Below, one piece after another: positions 51,746 through 61,141 of a stretch of DNA of 64,000 nucleotides (the first letter of the stretch is position 1; every line of letters starts with the position of its first letter). The notes beneath the pieces were generated by a model. That model worked only from the letters and a program-made list of their open reading frames with translations, searched no databases and had not been told where the DNA came from. The DNA is from Gemmatimonadaceae bacterium (GTDB taxonomy: Bacteria; Gemmatimonadota; Gemmatimonadetes; Gemmatimonadales; Gemmatimonadaceae). The DNA lies in assembly GCA_035606695.1 (NCBI GenBank), contig DATNEW010000019.1:1-64000 (forward strand), given 5' to 3'. Made by a program: the position numbers and the translations under genes.

Positions 51746-53773
51746 TTACCGCTTCTCGAGCCGCTCGACGAGATTATTGAGCCACAGCGTATTTGTGGAA
51801 TCGACCGCGCGTGCCGATACTCGCAACCTCGTCGGGACGTAGTTTGCGCCTGGAAGCAGGCCCATCGTTTCGAAGAACAGCCGCGGCTGCTGCCCCTGAC
51901 GCATCACGAGCGGGAAGCGGATGTGATGCACGAATGGGTTGAGGGAGATCGGCAGCCAACTCACCGCGCCCTGAATTCCCACGAGATACCGCGGACTCTG
52001 GCCGACGACGGGAATCCAGTGGAGCGGATTCTTCGTGTCGTAGTCGATGTCGACCTCGAGCAGCATCACCGGAGCGACATACTCGGGCGGTATGGGCGGC
52101 AGCGCGACGCCCGCCATCCCCGCCGGGACGTTCATCTCGGCAAACGCGTGCGGCTCGGGCCCCGGCGCCGCGCGGCGCGACCAGAATAACGACCACGACG
52201 TCTTTCCCGCGACGACGTACGATCGCAGCAGCTCGTCGTAAAACGGCCAGTCATTGTTCTCGAGCCACGGCTCGTATTGCGCATACGTCGGCAGCACCGT
52301 CTGCGCCAATGGCGGGCGCAGCGTGCGAAACTGCGAGACGTATCGCGCGCGCCCCTCGGTGCCGAGCGCGTGGATGATGTAGTCGGTCGACGGGTTGAAG
52401 ATGCCGTTTTGCGCCTCGAGCCACCCGGCGTACGTCGACCACAGCATCGGCGTCTCGCCGCGTGGGCCGCGATGACCGTCGATGATGCGCTGGCCCTCCT
52501 TCAAATCGTTCGGCCATTCCGCCTCGGCTCGAAAATGAGCGTTTCCAAATAGATATTCTGTGATGATACTTGGGAACGAGCTGGCCAGCGACACCTGGAG
52601 CAGCGGCGACATGGCGATGCTCCAGATTGTGGCCGCCGCGGTCACGATCGCGACGGGCCTCGGCACGCCAAGCCAGGGCCGGCGCGACTGCCGCTCGTCG
52701 GCGGACCTCGTGCGCTCGTACAGCTCGATCGAGAGCAAAATGAGAATGGCGCGCCAGCAGGGCTGCACGTACACCTGCACGAACACGCCGAGCAGCGACG
52801 CACAAGACACCAGCCCGTACACCGCGAGCAGCGCGAACGAAAAACGCCGCTGGTCGGCGGCGCCGCTCGGCGAGCGCCAGAGTCGAGTGAGATAAAAAAT
52901 TGTCAGGGCGACGCCGAGCAGCAGCGCGAGCCCAATGTGCCACACGCGAACGACCATCGAGAACGCCGTGCGCCATGAGCTCAGGAACACATTCGGCGGT
53001 GCACCGAAGAACCAGTACTGGTCGGCGGGCACGGTCGAGAAGTTGTAACGCAGCGCCCCGCGCATGCCCCCGAAGCCCGCGACGGCGACGAGGCATATGA
53101 TCAAAATGAGCACAGACAGGCCGATCGTCGCGGCGGATTCACCGAGCTGCGCGCGCCAGTCGCGGCGGCGGGCAATCGCGACGGCGCTCACGATTCCGTA
53201 TGACAGGATCGCCGCCAGGCCTTGCTCGGTGCTGATGAACAGCGCCAGCCCGATCGTGACTCCGGCCACGAGCGCCCGCTGCGTCCTTGTGCGCGCCAGC
53301 AACAGAGACGCGGGCAGCAGCGTGGGCAGCGCCGAGCGAATGCCGAGCATTCCGTTGACGGCGAATGCGAGCGCGAAAAACGAAGCCGAGAACCCGGAGA
53401 TGAACGACACCGCGAGCGCGAGCGCCGTGAGGCACCAAGCCGTCCGCCAGTTCCCCGTGAGAATGCGGAACGCGGCGAGATAGACGATCGGGTATGCGAG
53501 CGCCGCTCCAAGCTCGCGCGCGAGCTCGGAGCCTTCGAGCCCGCCGCCAAACAGGCGATAGAACGGATAGTAGAGGTACGCCGAGCCGAGCCCGTGAAAG
53601 AACTGGAAGTCGATGCCGGGCCGAAATCCGGCCTGGATGCGGCGCATCGCGTTGTACAACTGGAAGGGGCCGTCGATCGGAACACCGCGGAAGTCCATCG
53701 CGGTGTAGAACGCCACGGCGAACAGCGCGATCGTGAACAGCGCACTCGCGACCGCCCACACCGTCACACCCAC
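51746..53773 (-). CDS. Large polytopic membrane protein
   Basis: A 675-residue protein with roughly ten to twelve transmembrane helices up to about residue 420 and a long soluble C-terminal region. [18 protein letters not shown] and [19 protein letters not shown] near 33-80 put acidic and aromatic residues in the first loop, as in GT-C mannosyl-type enzymes. I cannot name the family. GTG start; it is divergent from uvrB. It may share the glycan role of the two genes downstream. Confidence 0.65.
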   Translation of the reverse strand: MGVTVWAVASALFTIALFAVAFYTAMDFRGVPIDGPFQLYNAMRRIQAGFRPGIDFQFFHGLGSAYLYYPFYRLFGGGLEGSELARELGAALAYPIVYLAAFRILTGNWRTAWCLTALALAVSFISGFSASFFALAFAVNGMLGIRSALPTLLPASLLLARTRTQRALVAGVTIGLALFISTEQGLAAILSYGIVSAVAIARRRDWRAQLGESAATIGLSVLILIICLVAVAGFGGMRGALRYNFSTVPADQYWFFGAPPNVFLSSWRTAFSMVVRVWHIGLALLLGVALTIFYLTRLWRSPSGAADQRRFSFALLAVYGLVSCASLLGVFVQVYVQPCWRAILILLSIELYERTRSADERQSRRPWLGVPRPVAIVTAAATIWSIAMSPLLQVSLASSFPSIITEYLFGNAHFRAEAEWPNDLKEGQRIIDGHRGPRGETPMLWSTYAGWLEAQNGIFNPSTDYIIHALGTEGRARYVSQFRTLRPPLAQTVLPTYAQYEPWLENNDWPFYDELLRSYVVAGKTSWSLFWSRRAAPGPEPHAFAEMNVPAGMAGVALPPIPPEYVAPVMLLEVDIDYDTKNPLHWIPVVGQSPRYLVGIQGAVSWLPISLNPFVHHIRFPLVMRQGQQPRLFFETMGLLPGANYVPTRLRVSARAVDSTNTLWLNNLVERLEKR

Positions 53774-53953
53774 CCAACGACGCTCGCCGGCCTGCGTTGC
53801 GTGGGTCTCCAGCGCCGTTTCCAGTTCGTTGCCCAGCGGATACTCCGGGAAAAAAGGACCCGAATAAAACCCGAGACGGTGTTATATTATTACCTGATCG
53901 TCCCTCGCTTCAGCGCTTCGCGCCTCCGCTCGGGCTTCTGCATTCACACGTCT
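53774..53953. promoter_or_regulatory. Divergent region between membrane protein and uvrB
   Basis: The 180 bases hold both promoters. An AT-rich block gttatattattacc (53881-53894) contains TATATT at 53883-53888, a reasonable -10 for uvrB; no good -35 is seen at 17 bases upstream. No clear LexA box is visible. Confidence 0.4.
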
Positions 53954-55996
53954 ATGCCGCGCGCCGAATTCGATCTCCAAGCGCCTTTCCAACCCGCCGG
54001 CGACCAGCCCAAGGCGATCGCCGAGCTGTCGGCCGGCCTCGAACGCGGCGACCGATTCCAAACCCTGCTCGGCGTCACCGGCTCGGGCAAGACGATGACG
54101 ATGGCCAACGTCATCAAGGCACACGGGAAGCCGACGCTCGTCCTGTCGCACAACAAGACGCTCGCGGCGCAGCTCTACGGCGAAATCAAGAGCTTCTTCC
54201 CGCACAACGCGGTCGAGTACTTCATCTCGTACTACGACTACTATCAACCCGAAGCGTACGTCCCCACGACCGACACGTACATCGAGAAAGATGCGTCGAT
54301 CAACGAGGACATCGATCGGCTACGGCTGCGCGCGACGTCCAGCCTCATGGAGCGCGATGACGTCATCATCGTCGCCACCGTGTCGGCAATTTATGGCTTG
54401 GGCGACCCGGTTTCCTATAGGGAGCAGATGGTCACGCTCCTCAAGGGGCAGACGATCGAGCGCGACGACATTCTGCGCGCGCTGGTGAAGATCCAGTACA
54501 ACCGCAACGACGTCGCATTCGAGCGCGGCACGTTCCGCGTGCGCGGCGACACGGTCGAGATCTTTCCGGCATACGAGGAGCAGGGCGTTCGCGTCGAGAT
54601 GTGGGGCAACGAGATCGAGCGCATCTCCAAGATCAACGTGCTCACGGGCGAAACGATCGCGACGCTCGAGCGCGCGGCGGTGTATCCCGCGAAGCACTTC
54701 GTCACCCAGCGGCCGACGCTCGAGCGCGCGGTGAAGATCATTCGCGTCGAGCTCGAGGAACGACTGGCGGAGCTGCGCAATGCGGGAAAGTTGCTCGAGG
54801 CGCAGCGCCTGGAGTCGCGCACGAACTTCGACATCGAGATGATGCTCGAGATCGGCACCTGTGCGGGCATCGAGAACTACTCGCGCCATCTCTCCGGACG
54901 TTCGGCCGGCGAACGCCCGGCGTGCCTGTTCGACTATTTCCCGGAAGACTTCCTCGTCGTGGTCGACGAGTCGCACGTGACGCTGCCGCAGATCGGCGGA
55001 ATGTTCAATGGCGATCGCGCGCGCAAGCTGACGCTCGTCGAATACGGGTTCCGGCTGCCCAGCGCGCTGGACAATCGTCCGTTGATGTTCGATGAATTTT
55101 TGGCGCTGACGCCGAAGGCGGTTTTCGTTTCAGCGACTCCCGCCGAGTTGGAGTTGCGGCTCTCCGAGGGCGTCGTCGTCGAGCAGATCATCCGGCCGAC
55201 GGGCCTCGTCGATCCCGAGATCGAGATTCGCCCCGTCCGCGGCCAGGTCGACGATCTGCTGAACGAAATTAGAATTAGAGAACGCAAAGGCGAGCGGGTG
55301 CTCGTCACGACGCTCACCAAGCGCATGGCCGAGGACCTCACGGACTATCTCCAGCAGGTCGGGGTCCGCGTGCGCTACATGCACTCCGACATCGACGCCA
55401 TCGAGCGCATGGAGATCGTGCGGGGCCTCCGGCTCGGTGAATTCGACGTGCTCGTCGGCATCAACCTGCTGCGCGAAGGTCTCGACCTGCCCGAAGTGTC
55501 GCTGGTCGCCATTCTCGATGCCGATCAAGAGGGCTTCCTGCGCAGCGATCGCTCGCTCATTCAGACCGTGGGCCGCGCGGCCCGCCACGTGAGCGGCCGC
55601 GCGATCTTCTACGCGGATCGGATGACCGGATCGATGCAACGTTGCATCGAGGAGACAGCCCGGCGCCGCGAGACGCAGCGAGCCTTCAACGAAGCGAACA
55701 ACATCACGCCCGTGAGCGTCAACAAGAGCGTCGATCAGGTGCGATTCATCACCCGGGTGGCCGACGCTCGCGCCGAGAAAGAAGGTCGAAAAGTTGCCGA
55801 ACCGGCGCGCGGGTACGCGGTCATGGAGATGGCGTCGCTCGAGAAGATGCTCGAGGAGCAGATGCGCGAAGCCGCGGCGGCGATGGACTTCGAGCTCGCG
55901 GCGCAGCTGCGCGATCAGCTGTTCGAGGTTCGTGCCCGCAAGGATTCAGCGGGCGGAGCGAAGTCGAAGGCCGCCGCCGGCGGACGCGGTCGATAA
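53954..55996 (+). CDS. uvrB: Excinuclease ABC subunit B
   Basis: A 680-residue DNA repair helicase-like protein, standard length. Walker A GVTGSGKT is at 40-47, the beta-hairpin [12 protein letters not shown] is near 92, [13 protein letters not shown] is the Walker B region, and the UVR domain ([20 protein letters not shown]) at the end contacts UvrA/UvrC. ATG 53954 matches the family start [12 protein letters not shown]; upstream codons are antisense shadow. Confidence 0.97.
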   Translation: MPRAEFDLQAPFQPAGDQPKAIAELSAGLERGDRFQTLLGVTGSGKTMTMANVIKAHGKPTLVLSHNKTLAAQLYGEIKSFFPHNAVEYFISYYDYYQPEAYVPTTDTYIEKDASINEDIDRLRLRATSSLMERDDVIIVATVSAIYGLGDPVSYREQMVTLLKGQTIERDDILRALVKIQYNRNDVAFERGTFRVRGDTVEIFPAYEEQGVRVEMWGNEIERISKINVLTGETIATLERAAVYPAKHFVTQRPTLERAVKIIRVELEERLAELRNAGKLLEAQRLESRTNFDIEMMLEIGTCAGIENYSRHLSGRSAGERPACLFDYFPEDFLVVVDESHVTLPQIGGMFNGDRARKLTLVEYGFRLPSALDNRPLMFDEFLALTPKAVFVSATPAELELRLSEGVVVEQIIRPTGLVDPEIEIRPVRGQVDDLLNEIRIRERKGERVLVTTLTKRMAEDLTDYLQQVGVRVRYMHSDIDAIERMEIVRGLRLGEFDVLVGINLLREGLDLPEVSLVAILDADQEGFLRSDRSLIQTVGRAARHVSGRAIFYADRMTGSMQRCIEETARRRETQRAFNEANNITPVSVNKSVDQVRFITRVADARAEKEGRKVAEPARGYAVMEMASLEKMLEEQMREAAAAMDFELAAQLRDQLFEVRARKDSAGGAKSKAAAGGRGR

Positions 55997-56458
55997 ATGT
56001 TGCACGATTCCATCATTCCGCCGCTGGCGGGGCACGGACGGTTGGCGTGCACGGAGGCCGAGCTGATTGCGTGGGGCGAACGTTTCGGTCGCGCGGCGTC
56101 GGCGCCGCTCGTCGTCACGATCACCGGCGACCTGGGCACCGGCAAGACGACGCTCGCGCAGGCGATCTGTCGCGGGTACGGCGTTACCGAAGAGGTGACC
56201 AGTCCAACGTATGCGTTGGTGCATCGGTATGCGTCGTCACGGTCGACTGTCTACCATCTCGATCTCTATCGCCTGAAGTCGCCGGCCGAGCTCACGAACA
56301 TCGGGTGGGATGAGGTTGTCGGCAGTCCTGCGCTGGTGTTGATCGAATGGCCGGAGCGGGCGGCGGAGCAGATTCCGCACGTGCACGTGCCGATCAGTTT
56401 GCAGCATTTGCCGGAGGATCCACAGCGGCGGCTGTTGTATGCGGGGGGGCATGTCTGA
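55997..56458 (+). CDS. tsaE: tRNA t6A synthesis ATPase TsaE
   Basis: A 153-residue P-loop ATPase needed, with TsaB and TsaD, to make t6A37 in tRNA. GDLGTGKTTLAQAI near 44 is Walker A, TSPTYALVHRY and YHLDLYRL are typical, and LIEWPERA is near 112. ATG abuts the uvrB stop. Confidence 0.94.
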   Translation: MLHDSIIPPLAGHGRLACTEAELIAWGERFGRAASAPLVVTITGDLGTGKTTLAQAICRGYGVTEEVTSPTYALVHRYASSRSTVYHLDLYRLKSPAELTNIGWDEVVGSPALVLIEWPERAAEQIPHVHVPISLQHLPEDPQRRLLYAGGHV

Positions 56459-56474
56459 CTGCACCGCGACAGTG

Positions 56475-56648
56475 GTCATCCCGAGCGGAGGGGCGCAGCG
56501 CCGGAGTCGAGCGACCCCCGTCCCGACGGAGGAGCAATATGCAGCGCTCCGCTGAGAAGGGGGTCCCTCGACTCCCCTTCGCTGCGCTCAGGGTCGCTCG
56601 GGATGACAACAGGGGTGACGCGCCGCGCGCCTCCGCTCGGGATGACAA
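56475..56648. repeat. Dispersed palindromic repeat, compound copy
   Basis: The gap between tsaE and tsaB is filled by gtcatcccgagcggagg... and two tandem right ends, each gctcgggatgac. The central part holds gtcgagcgaccccc / gggggtccctcgac, an inner inverted pair. It is the longest copy in the window. Confidence 0.8.
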
Positions 56649-56657
56649 GTGGCGGCA

Positions 56658-57332
56658 ATGCTAACCCTCGCCCTCGACGCCTCGACCTACGCCGGCGACG
56701 TCGCCCTTCTCGACGACACGCGTCTCGTCGCCGAGGAAAGCGTCGCGATGAAGGATGCCGCACACGAGCGCTTGATGCCCGCCGTCGCGCTCGTGCTCGA
56801 GCGCGCCGGCCAGTCGATCGCCGATGTCGATCGCATCGTCTGCGGGGCGGGCCCGGGCAGCTTCACGAGTCTGCGGATCGCCGGCGGGATTGCGAAGGGG
56901 TTGGCGACCGGCGCCTCGAAGCCGCTGTTCTCCGTGCCGTCGATGGCGCTCACTGTCGGCGGCGCGAGTCTCGACGTCGGGAGATATCTCGTGGCAGTCG
57001 ACGCGTTGCGCGGCGAGTTTTATGTGGGGTTGTATCACGTCAGCGCGGCGAGCGACGTCATCGAGCTCGAACGCGCACGACTCGTTGCAGCCGATGACGT
57101 TTCAGGGATCGCCCACGAATTCGACGCGCGTGTCGTGAGTCCGAGCTCGCTGCCTGATTTGCCCGATGCGATCGTCGCGCATCCCAAGGCGCGTGCCGTC
57201 GCGCGGTTGGGCGCATGGCTCGACGCAACCGGTCCTGTCGACGTTGCAACCTGGGAACCGGCGTATGGACGATTGGCCGAGGCGCAGGTGAAATGGGAAT
57301 CGACGCACGGGCGGCCGCTGCCGACGGAATGA
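56658..57332 (+). CDS. tsaB: tRNA t6A synthesis protein TsaB
   Basis: A 224-residue protein from ATG 56658; GTG 56649 would start at the edge of the repeat. LTLALDASTYAGDVALLDD is the ASKHA nucleotide-binding start, HERLMPAVALVLERAGQ and CGAGPGSFTSLRIAGGIAKG are TsaB hallmarks. It is the scaffold partner of TsaD, which is not in this window. The stop overlaps rimI. Confidence 0.92.
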   Translation: MLTLALDASTYAGDVALLDDTRLVAEESVAMKDAAHERLMPAVALVLERAGQSIADVDRIVCGAGPGSFTSLRIAGGIAKGLATGASKPLFSVPSMALTVGGASLDVGRYLVAVDALRGEFYVGLYHVSAASDVIELERARLVAADDVSGIAHEFDARVVSPSSLPDLPDAIVAHPKARAVARLGAWLDATGPVDVATWEPAYGRLAEAQVKWESTHGRPLPTE

Positions 57333-57775
57333 CGGTCACGATTGGCGCCGCGGGGCACGACGACATTCCGTCGGTCGTGGCGATCGAGCGCGCCGCGTTC
57401 AGCGATCCGTGGTCGGCGCAATCGTTTCGCGAGGCGCTGGAGCACAACGCGGTCTACTTCGCGTGCGCTCGGCGTGACGGGGTAGGAGTCGTGGGTTATG
57501 TTGTGGCGTGGTTCGTGGCCGACGAAGGCGAGATCGCGAACGTCGCCGTCGCGCCGGACGGGTGGGGCAGTGGGATCGGGCGCGCGTTGCTCGATGCGGC
57601 GCTCGAGGAAGCGGAACGCCGGCACGTTGCCGCGGTGTTCCTGGAGGTGCGGGACTCCAACGAGCGCGCGCGCAGGCTGTATGCGTCGCGCGGATTCGAG
57701 GAGGTGGGACGACGGCGCGGCTATTATCGCCGCCCGGTCGAGGATGCCATCGTGCTACGGCGAGCGTTGTCTTGA
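57329..57775 (+). CDS. rimI: Ribosomal protein S18 alanine N-acetyltransferase RimI-like
   Basis: A 148-residue GNAT enzyme. IERAAFSDPWSAQSFREAL is the RimI start, NVAVAPDGWGSGIGRALL binds acetyl-CoA, and LEVRDSNERARRLYASRGFEEVG is typical. Position after tsaB is the common arrangement. ATG 57329 overlaps the tsaB stop; ATG 57293 is possible. Confidence 0.9.
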   Translation: MTVTIGAAGHDDIPSVVAIERAAFSDPWSAQSFREALEHNAVYFACARRDGVGVVGYVVAWFVADEGEIANVAVAPDGWGSGIGRALLDAALEEAERRHVAAVFLEVRDSNERARRLYASRGFEEVGRRRGYYRRPVEDAIVLRRALS

Positions 57776-57903
57776 GCAGCCTTACGCATTGGATGAGTCG
57801 TGCAACACAACACGTTGCCAGGCAATGAATTGATTGCGCGGCAACACGGACTGGATCATACCGTCAGCGGCGAGGCAGTGAACTCTCTCGCCAGGAGGAA
57901 TCA

Positions 57904-58407
57904 GTGAGCCGTAGCTTGAACAAAGTCACGTTGATCGGAAACCTCGGGAACGATCCCGAGGTGCGTTCGACGACCGGTGGAAACCGTGTCGCGACGTTCT
58001 CGCTCGCCACGAGCCGTTCGTGGAACGATGCGTCGGGACAGAAGCAGGAAAAGACGGAATGGCATCGCTGCGTGGTGTGGAACACGAAGGGCTCCACGCT
58101 CGCCGACGTCGTCGAGAAGTACGTGAAGAAGGGTGACAAGCTGTACGTCGAAGGCCGGATCGAGTATCGCCAATGGCAGGACAAGGACGGCCAGACGCGC
58201 TACTCCACCGAGATCAACGTGCGCGAGCTCATCATGCTCGGCGGCGCGGGCGGTGGTCGCGCGGGTGGTGACTTCGGCGGCGAGAGTGCGCCGCGACGCA
58301 GTGCCGCACCCGCCGGTGCAACGAAGGCGAAGGCCGCGGCGGGCTCGGATGATTTCGAGGACTTTCCCGGGGCGCTGAACGACGAAGACGACGATTTGCC
58401 GTTCTGA
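57904..58407 (+). CDS. ssb: Single-stranded DNA-binding protein
   Basis: A 167-residue protein. MSRSLNKVTLIGNLGNDPEV opens the OB fold, TEWHRCVVW and VEGRIEYRQWQDKDG follow, then a Gly/Ala-rich linker, and the acidic tip DDDLPF binds partner proteins. GTG start with AGGAGG seven bases upstream. Confidence 0.97.
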   Translation: MSRSLNKVTLIGNLGNDPEVRSTTGGNRVATFSLATSRSWNDASGQKQEKTEWHRCVVWNTKGSTLADVVEKYVKKGDKLYVEGRIEYRQWQDKDGQTRYSTEINVRELIMLGGAGGGRAGGDFGGESAPRRSAAPAGATKAKAAAGSDDFEDFPGALNDEDDDLPF

Positions 58408-58431
58408 CGTCGGCCAATCGATTGTTCGATG

Positions 58432-58474
58432 GAAATGACGGTGGTTGTGACGCGAGTCACACCATCGTCATTTC
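58432..58474 (+). terminator. Hairpin after ssb
   Basis: gaaatgacggtggttgtgac and gtcacaccatcgtcatttc pair with one bulge around a four-base loop, then ttcgtttgtg. It lies 25 bases after the ssb stop and probably ends its transcript. Confidence 0.75.
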
Positions 58475-58537
58475 GTTTGTGTAAATCCGGTTGCGACTGG
58501 CGATTACCGAATTACCGACGAGATCGTCAATTTCTCA

Positions 58538-59707
58538 ATGAAGATCCCGTCCGGAGTTCTCCCCATGTCTGTGCGGTCCATCCGCTACCGCTCACTCGCG
58601 TCACTCGCGCTGGCCATCGCCGCATCGGCCGTCACGGTCTACGCTCCCGCGCTCGTCGCGCAACAGCCGACGGCTCCTTCGCCGGCACGTCCCGCGACAC
58701 ACACCGTCAAACGAGGCGACACACTCTGGGACATCGCCAAGCTCTATCTCGGCGACCCATTCCTGTGGCCCGACATCTACCGGCTCAACACCGATCAGAT
58801 CGAGGACCCGCATTGGATCTATCCCGGCGAAGTCCTGAAGCTTCCGGGCGAAGCACCTAAGGTTGTCGCGGTCAGGCCCGTTGAACCGCCGGCCGCTCCA
58901 GCACCCACGCCTGTTCCGGCACGTCCAACGCCGGCGCCGCCGCCGCAGATCGTCGCCGCTGTTCCGGCGCCCGACACCACGCCCATCGAACACCCACCGG
59001 CGCCCGTGCCGACGGTTCGCTCGGGCGAGTACATCGCCGCGCCGTGGGTCGATCGTCGGGGCGGCCCGCGCGGCTCGGGCACCGTGATGGGATCGGCCGA
59101 TCTGCCGGGCATCGCGTCGGCGGATCATTCGCGCTTGAACCTCTACGATCAAGTGCTCGTGGCGCCGCCCGCTGGTGCCGTCGCGCCGGAGCATGAGCGT
59201 TATCTCACGTACTCCTTTGGTCCGCTGCTCGAAGACTTGGGACAAGTCATCATCCCAACGGGTATCATCGAGATCACTCGCTCGGCGCGAAATGGCGAAG
59301 CGGCGATTGGTCGCGTGGTGAAGCTCTTCAACGAAATGTTGGAAGGGCAGCAGCTCATCGCGCTCGACAGCGCCGCGGCGATCGGGTTCGAAAAACCGCG
59401 CGCGGTGGCGAACGGGAAAATGGGCCGGGTTCGCTGGGTCTACGGCTCGCCCGTGCTGGCCAGCGTGCAGAGCTACGTCCTGTTCGACATTCGCCAGCCG
59501 AACGTGCGTACGGGCGATCAGATCGATCTGATCGCGCCGCGCCAAGGGCCGGCCGACGGCCGCGACCTGGCGATTCCCGAGCAGCACATCGCGCGCGCCC
59601 AGATCCTTCGCGTGACGCCGTACGGCGCGAGCGCGATCCTGCTCGACCAGGACCAGCCGAAGATCGAGGAAGGAACCACCGTTCGCGTGGCGGCGAAGAT
59701 CCCGTAA
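58538..59707 (+). CDS. Secreted LysM-domain protein
   Basis: A 389-residue protein (ATG 58565 would give 380). A signal peptide covers about residues 18-42 (SLASLALAIAASAVTVYAPALVAQ in part). The LysM domain, HTVKRGDTLWDIAKLYLGDP, near 54-100, binds peptidoglycan and is followed by a Pro/Ala linker. The C-terminal 220 residues are beta-rich with no recognised family. This LWDIA...LWPDIYRLN form of LysM is common in large cell-envelope proteins. Confidence 0.85.
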   Translation: MKIPSGVLPMSVRSIRYRSLASLALAIAASAVTVYAPALVAQQPTAPSPARPATHTVKRGDTLWDIAKLYLGDPFLWPDIYRLNTDQIEDPHWIYPGEVLKLPGEAPKVVAVRPVEPPAAPAPTPVPARPTPAPPPQIVAAVPAPDTTPIEHPPAPVPTVRSGEYIAAPWVDRRGGPRGSGTVMGSADLPGIASADHSRLNLYDQVLVAPPAGAVAPEHERYLTYSFGPLLEDLGQVIIPTGIIEITRSARNGEAAIGRVVKLFNEMLEGQQLIALDSAAAIGFEKPRAVANGKMGRVRWVYGSPVLASVQSYVLFDIRQPNVRTGDQIDLIAPRQGPADGRDLAIPEQHIARAQILRVTPYGASAILLDQDQPKIEEGTTVRVAAKIP

Positions 59708-59741
59708 GCCGCGATTTCACAGTAGATTTGGGCGATCCGCC

Positions 59742-60548
59742 ATGATTGCGATCGCCCATTTCATCGCCATCTCCTGCTACCTCGGCGCCGCGGCTCTGGC
59801 CGCGGTGCCGTTCGCGCGTCCGGTGAAGGCGCCGCTTCGCGGAGTCCTGGCGGCGCTGGGGCTCGGCGTGGCGGCGCATGTCGCGGCTCTGCTCGCCTTC
59901 GCGCGGCAGGCCGACGCGGTTCCACTCACCGGTTTGGGCCCATCGCTCTCGTTTGCGGGACTCGTGCTGGCGTTCACGCTGCTCATCGTCGAGGCGCTCG
60001 CGCGCGACGTCAGCCTGACGGTCGTCGCCGCGCCGCTGGCCGCGATCTCGACGATCTGCGCCAACACGATCGGCCTCACGCCGGGGCGGTCGGCCGAAGG
60101 CATGCGCGGCGTGTGGTTGTTCGCGCACATCGCGTTGAGCTTCGTCGGCATCGCGGCGTTCGCGACCGCGGCCGCCGCGGGCACGATGTATCTCGTGCAG
60201 CGGCACGAGCTCAAGTCTCGGCGCTTCGGAACGCTGTTTCGATTCTTCCCGCCGCTCGCGACACTCGACCGCGTGAACCATCTCGCGGCGATTGCCGGCT
60301 GGCTGGGGCTGACACTTGGCGTCATCCTCGCGGGTTCCTACTCGGTGGCGTATCACGAGATGAATCTGCCGCAGCTCCTGTGGGGCGGCGGCGCGTGGGT
60401 GGCGGTGACGTTTCTTGCCATGGGAAGGATGACCGCTGGATGGCAGGCGCAGCGCGCGGCGAAATACTCCAGCATGTCGTTCGTCGCGGTGCTGTTGCTC
60501 TACGTGGTGTTCCGCGTCGCCGGACCGGCGGCAGGGCAGTTCCTGTGA
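59742..60548 (+). CDS. CcsA/HemX-like cytochrome c assembly membrane protein
   Basis: A 268-residue protein with eight predicted helices. ARDVSLTVVAAPLAAIST, FAHIALSFVGIAAFATAAAAG, and YHEMNLPQLLWGGGAWV match the CcsA/HemX family; the His residues in AHIAL and YHE are candidate haem ligands. Place in front of siroheme dehydrogenase and hemA is the HemX arrangement, in which it modulates HemA level. Confidence 0.88.
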   Translation: MIAIAHFIAISCYLGAAALAAVPFARPVKAPLRGVLAALGLGVAAHVAALLAFARQADAVPLTGLGPSLSFAGLVLAFTLLIVEALARDVSLTVVAAPLAAISTICANTIGLTPGRSAEGMRGVWLFAHIALSFVGIAAFATAAAAGTMYLVQRHELKSRRFGTLFRFFPPLATLDRVNHLAAIAGWLGLTLGVILAGSYSVAYHEMNLPQLLWGGGAWVAVTFLAMGRMTAGWQAQRAAKYSSMSFVAVLLLYVVFRVAGPAAGQFL

Positions 60549-61141
60549 GCGTCTATCCGCTGATGCTCGACGGGACGGCGATTCGCGCCCTGGTAGTCGG
60601 CGGTGGTCCCGTGGCGGCGCGCAAGGCGCGCGCGCTGCTCGACGCTGGCGCGCAGGTGCGAGTCGTCGCGCGGTCGGTGGCGGCCGACCTGCGGAGCGCG
60701 GTCCCGGGTGCATTAGAGAAATCATATGAGCATTCTGATATCGACGATGCGACGCTGATCGTCGCCGCCACGGACGACGCCGCGCTGAACGCACGGATCG
60801 CCGACGAGGCCCGCGCGCGCGGCATTCTCGTCAACGTGGCGGACGCACCGGACCTGGGCACCTGTAGCACACCGGCGGTGCATCGCTCGGGCGACGTCGT
60901 GATCGCCGTGAGCGCCGGCGGCGTTCCGACCGCCGCCCGCCGCATTCGCGATGCCATCGCTCGCCTCATCGACGAGCGCTACGCGACCGCGGTCGCCGAT
61001 CTCGCGACGTTGCGCCGCACGCTCCTCGACAGCGGCCGTCGCGAACGGTGGCACGAGGCCGCCGAAGCGCTGACCGCGGCGGATTTCCACGAGCAAGTCG
61101 AATCAGGCCGGTACGCCGAACGGGTGGCGCGATGGCGCTGA
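60545..61141 (+). CDS. Precorrin-2 dehydrogenase (siroheme synthase N-terminal part)
   Basis: A 198-residue NAD-dependent enzyme. LVVGGGPVAARKARALLDAG near 17, LIVAATDD near 73, NVADAPDLGTCSTPA, and GDVVIAVSAGGVPTAARRIRD are the CysG-N/SirC/Met8 marks. It oxidises precorrin-2 to sirohydrochlorin. GTG overlaps the upstream stop by four bases. No methyltransferase half is fused. Confidence 0.92.
   Translation: MSVYPLMLDGTAIRALVVGGGPVAARKARALLDAGAQVRVVARSVAADLRSAVPGALEKSYEHSDIDDATLIVAATDDAALNARIADEARARGILVNVADAPDLGTCSTPAVHRSGDVVIAVSAGGVPTAARRIRDAIARLIDERYATAVADLATLRRTLLDSGRRERWHEAAEALTAADFHEQVESGRYAERVARWR

Noticed and set aside
53222-53953. Long 5' extension in frame with uvrB
   Set aside because: It overlaps the - strand membrane-protein gene in antisense and its residues are Arg/Glu-rich without family likeness. 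UvrB homologues begin at [13 protein letters not shown]-like sequence.
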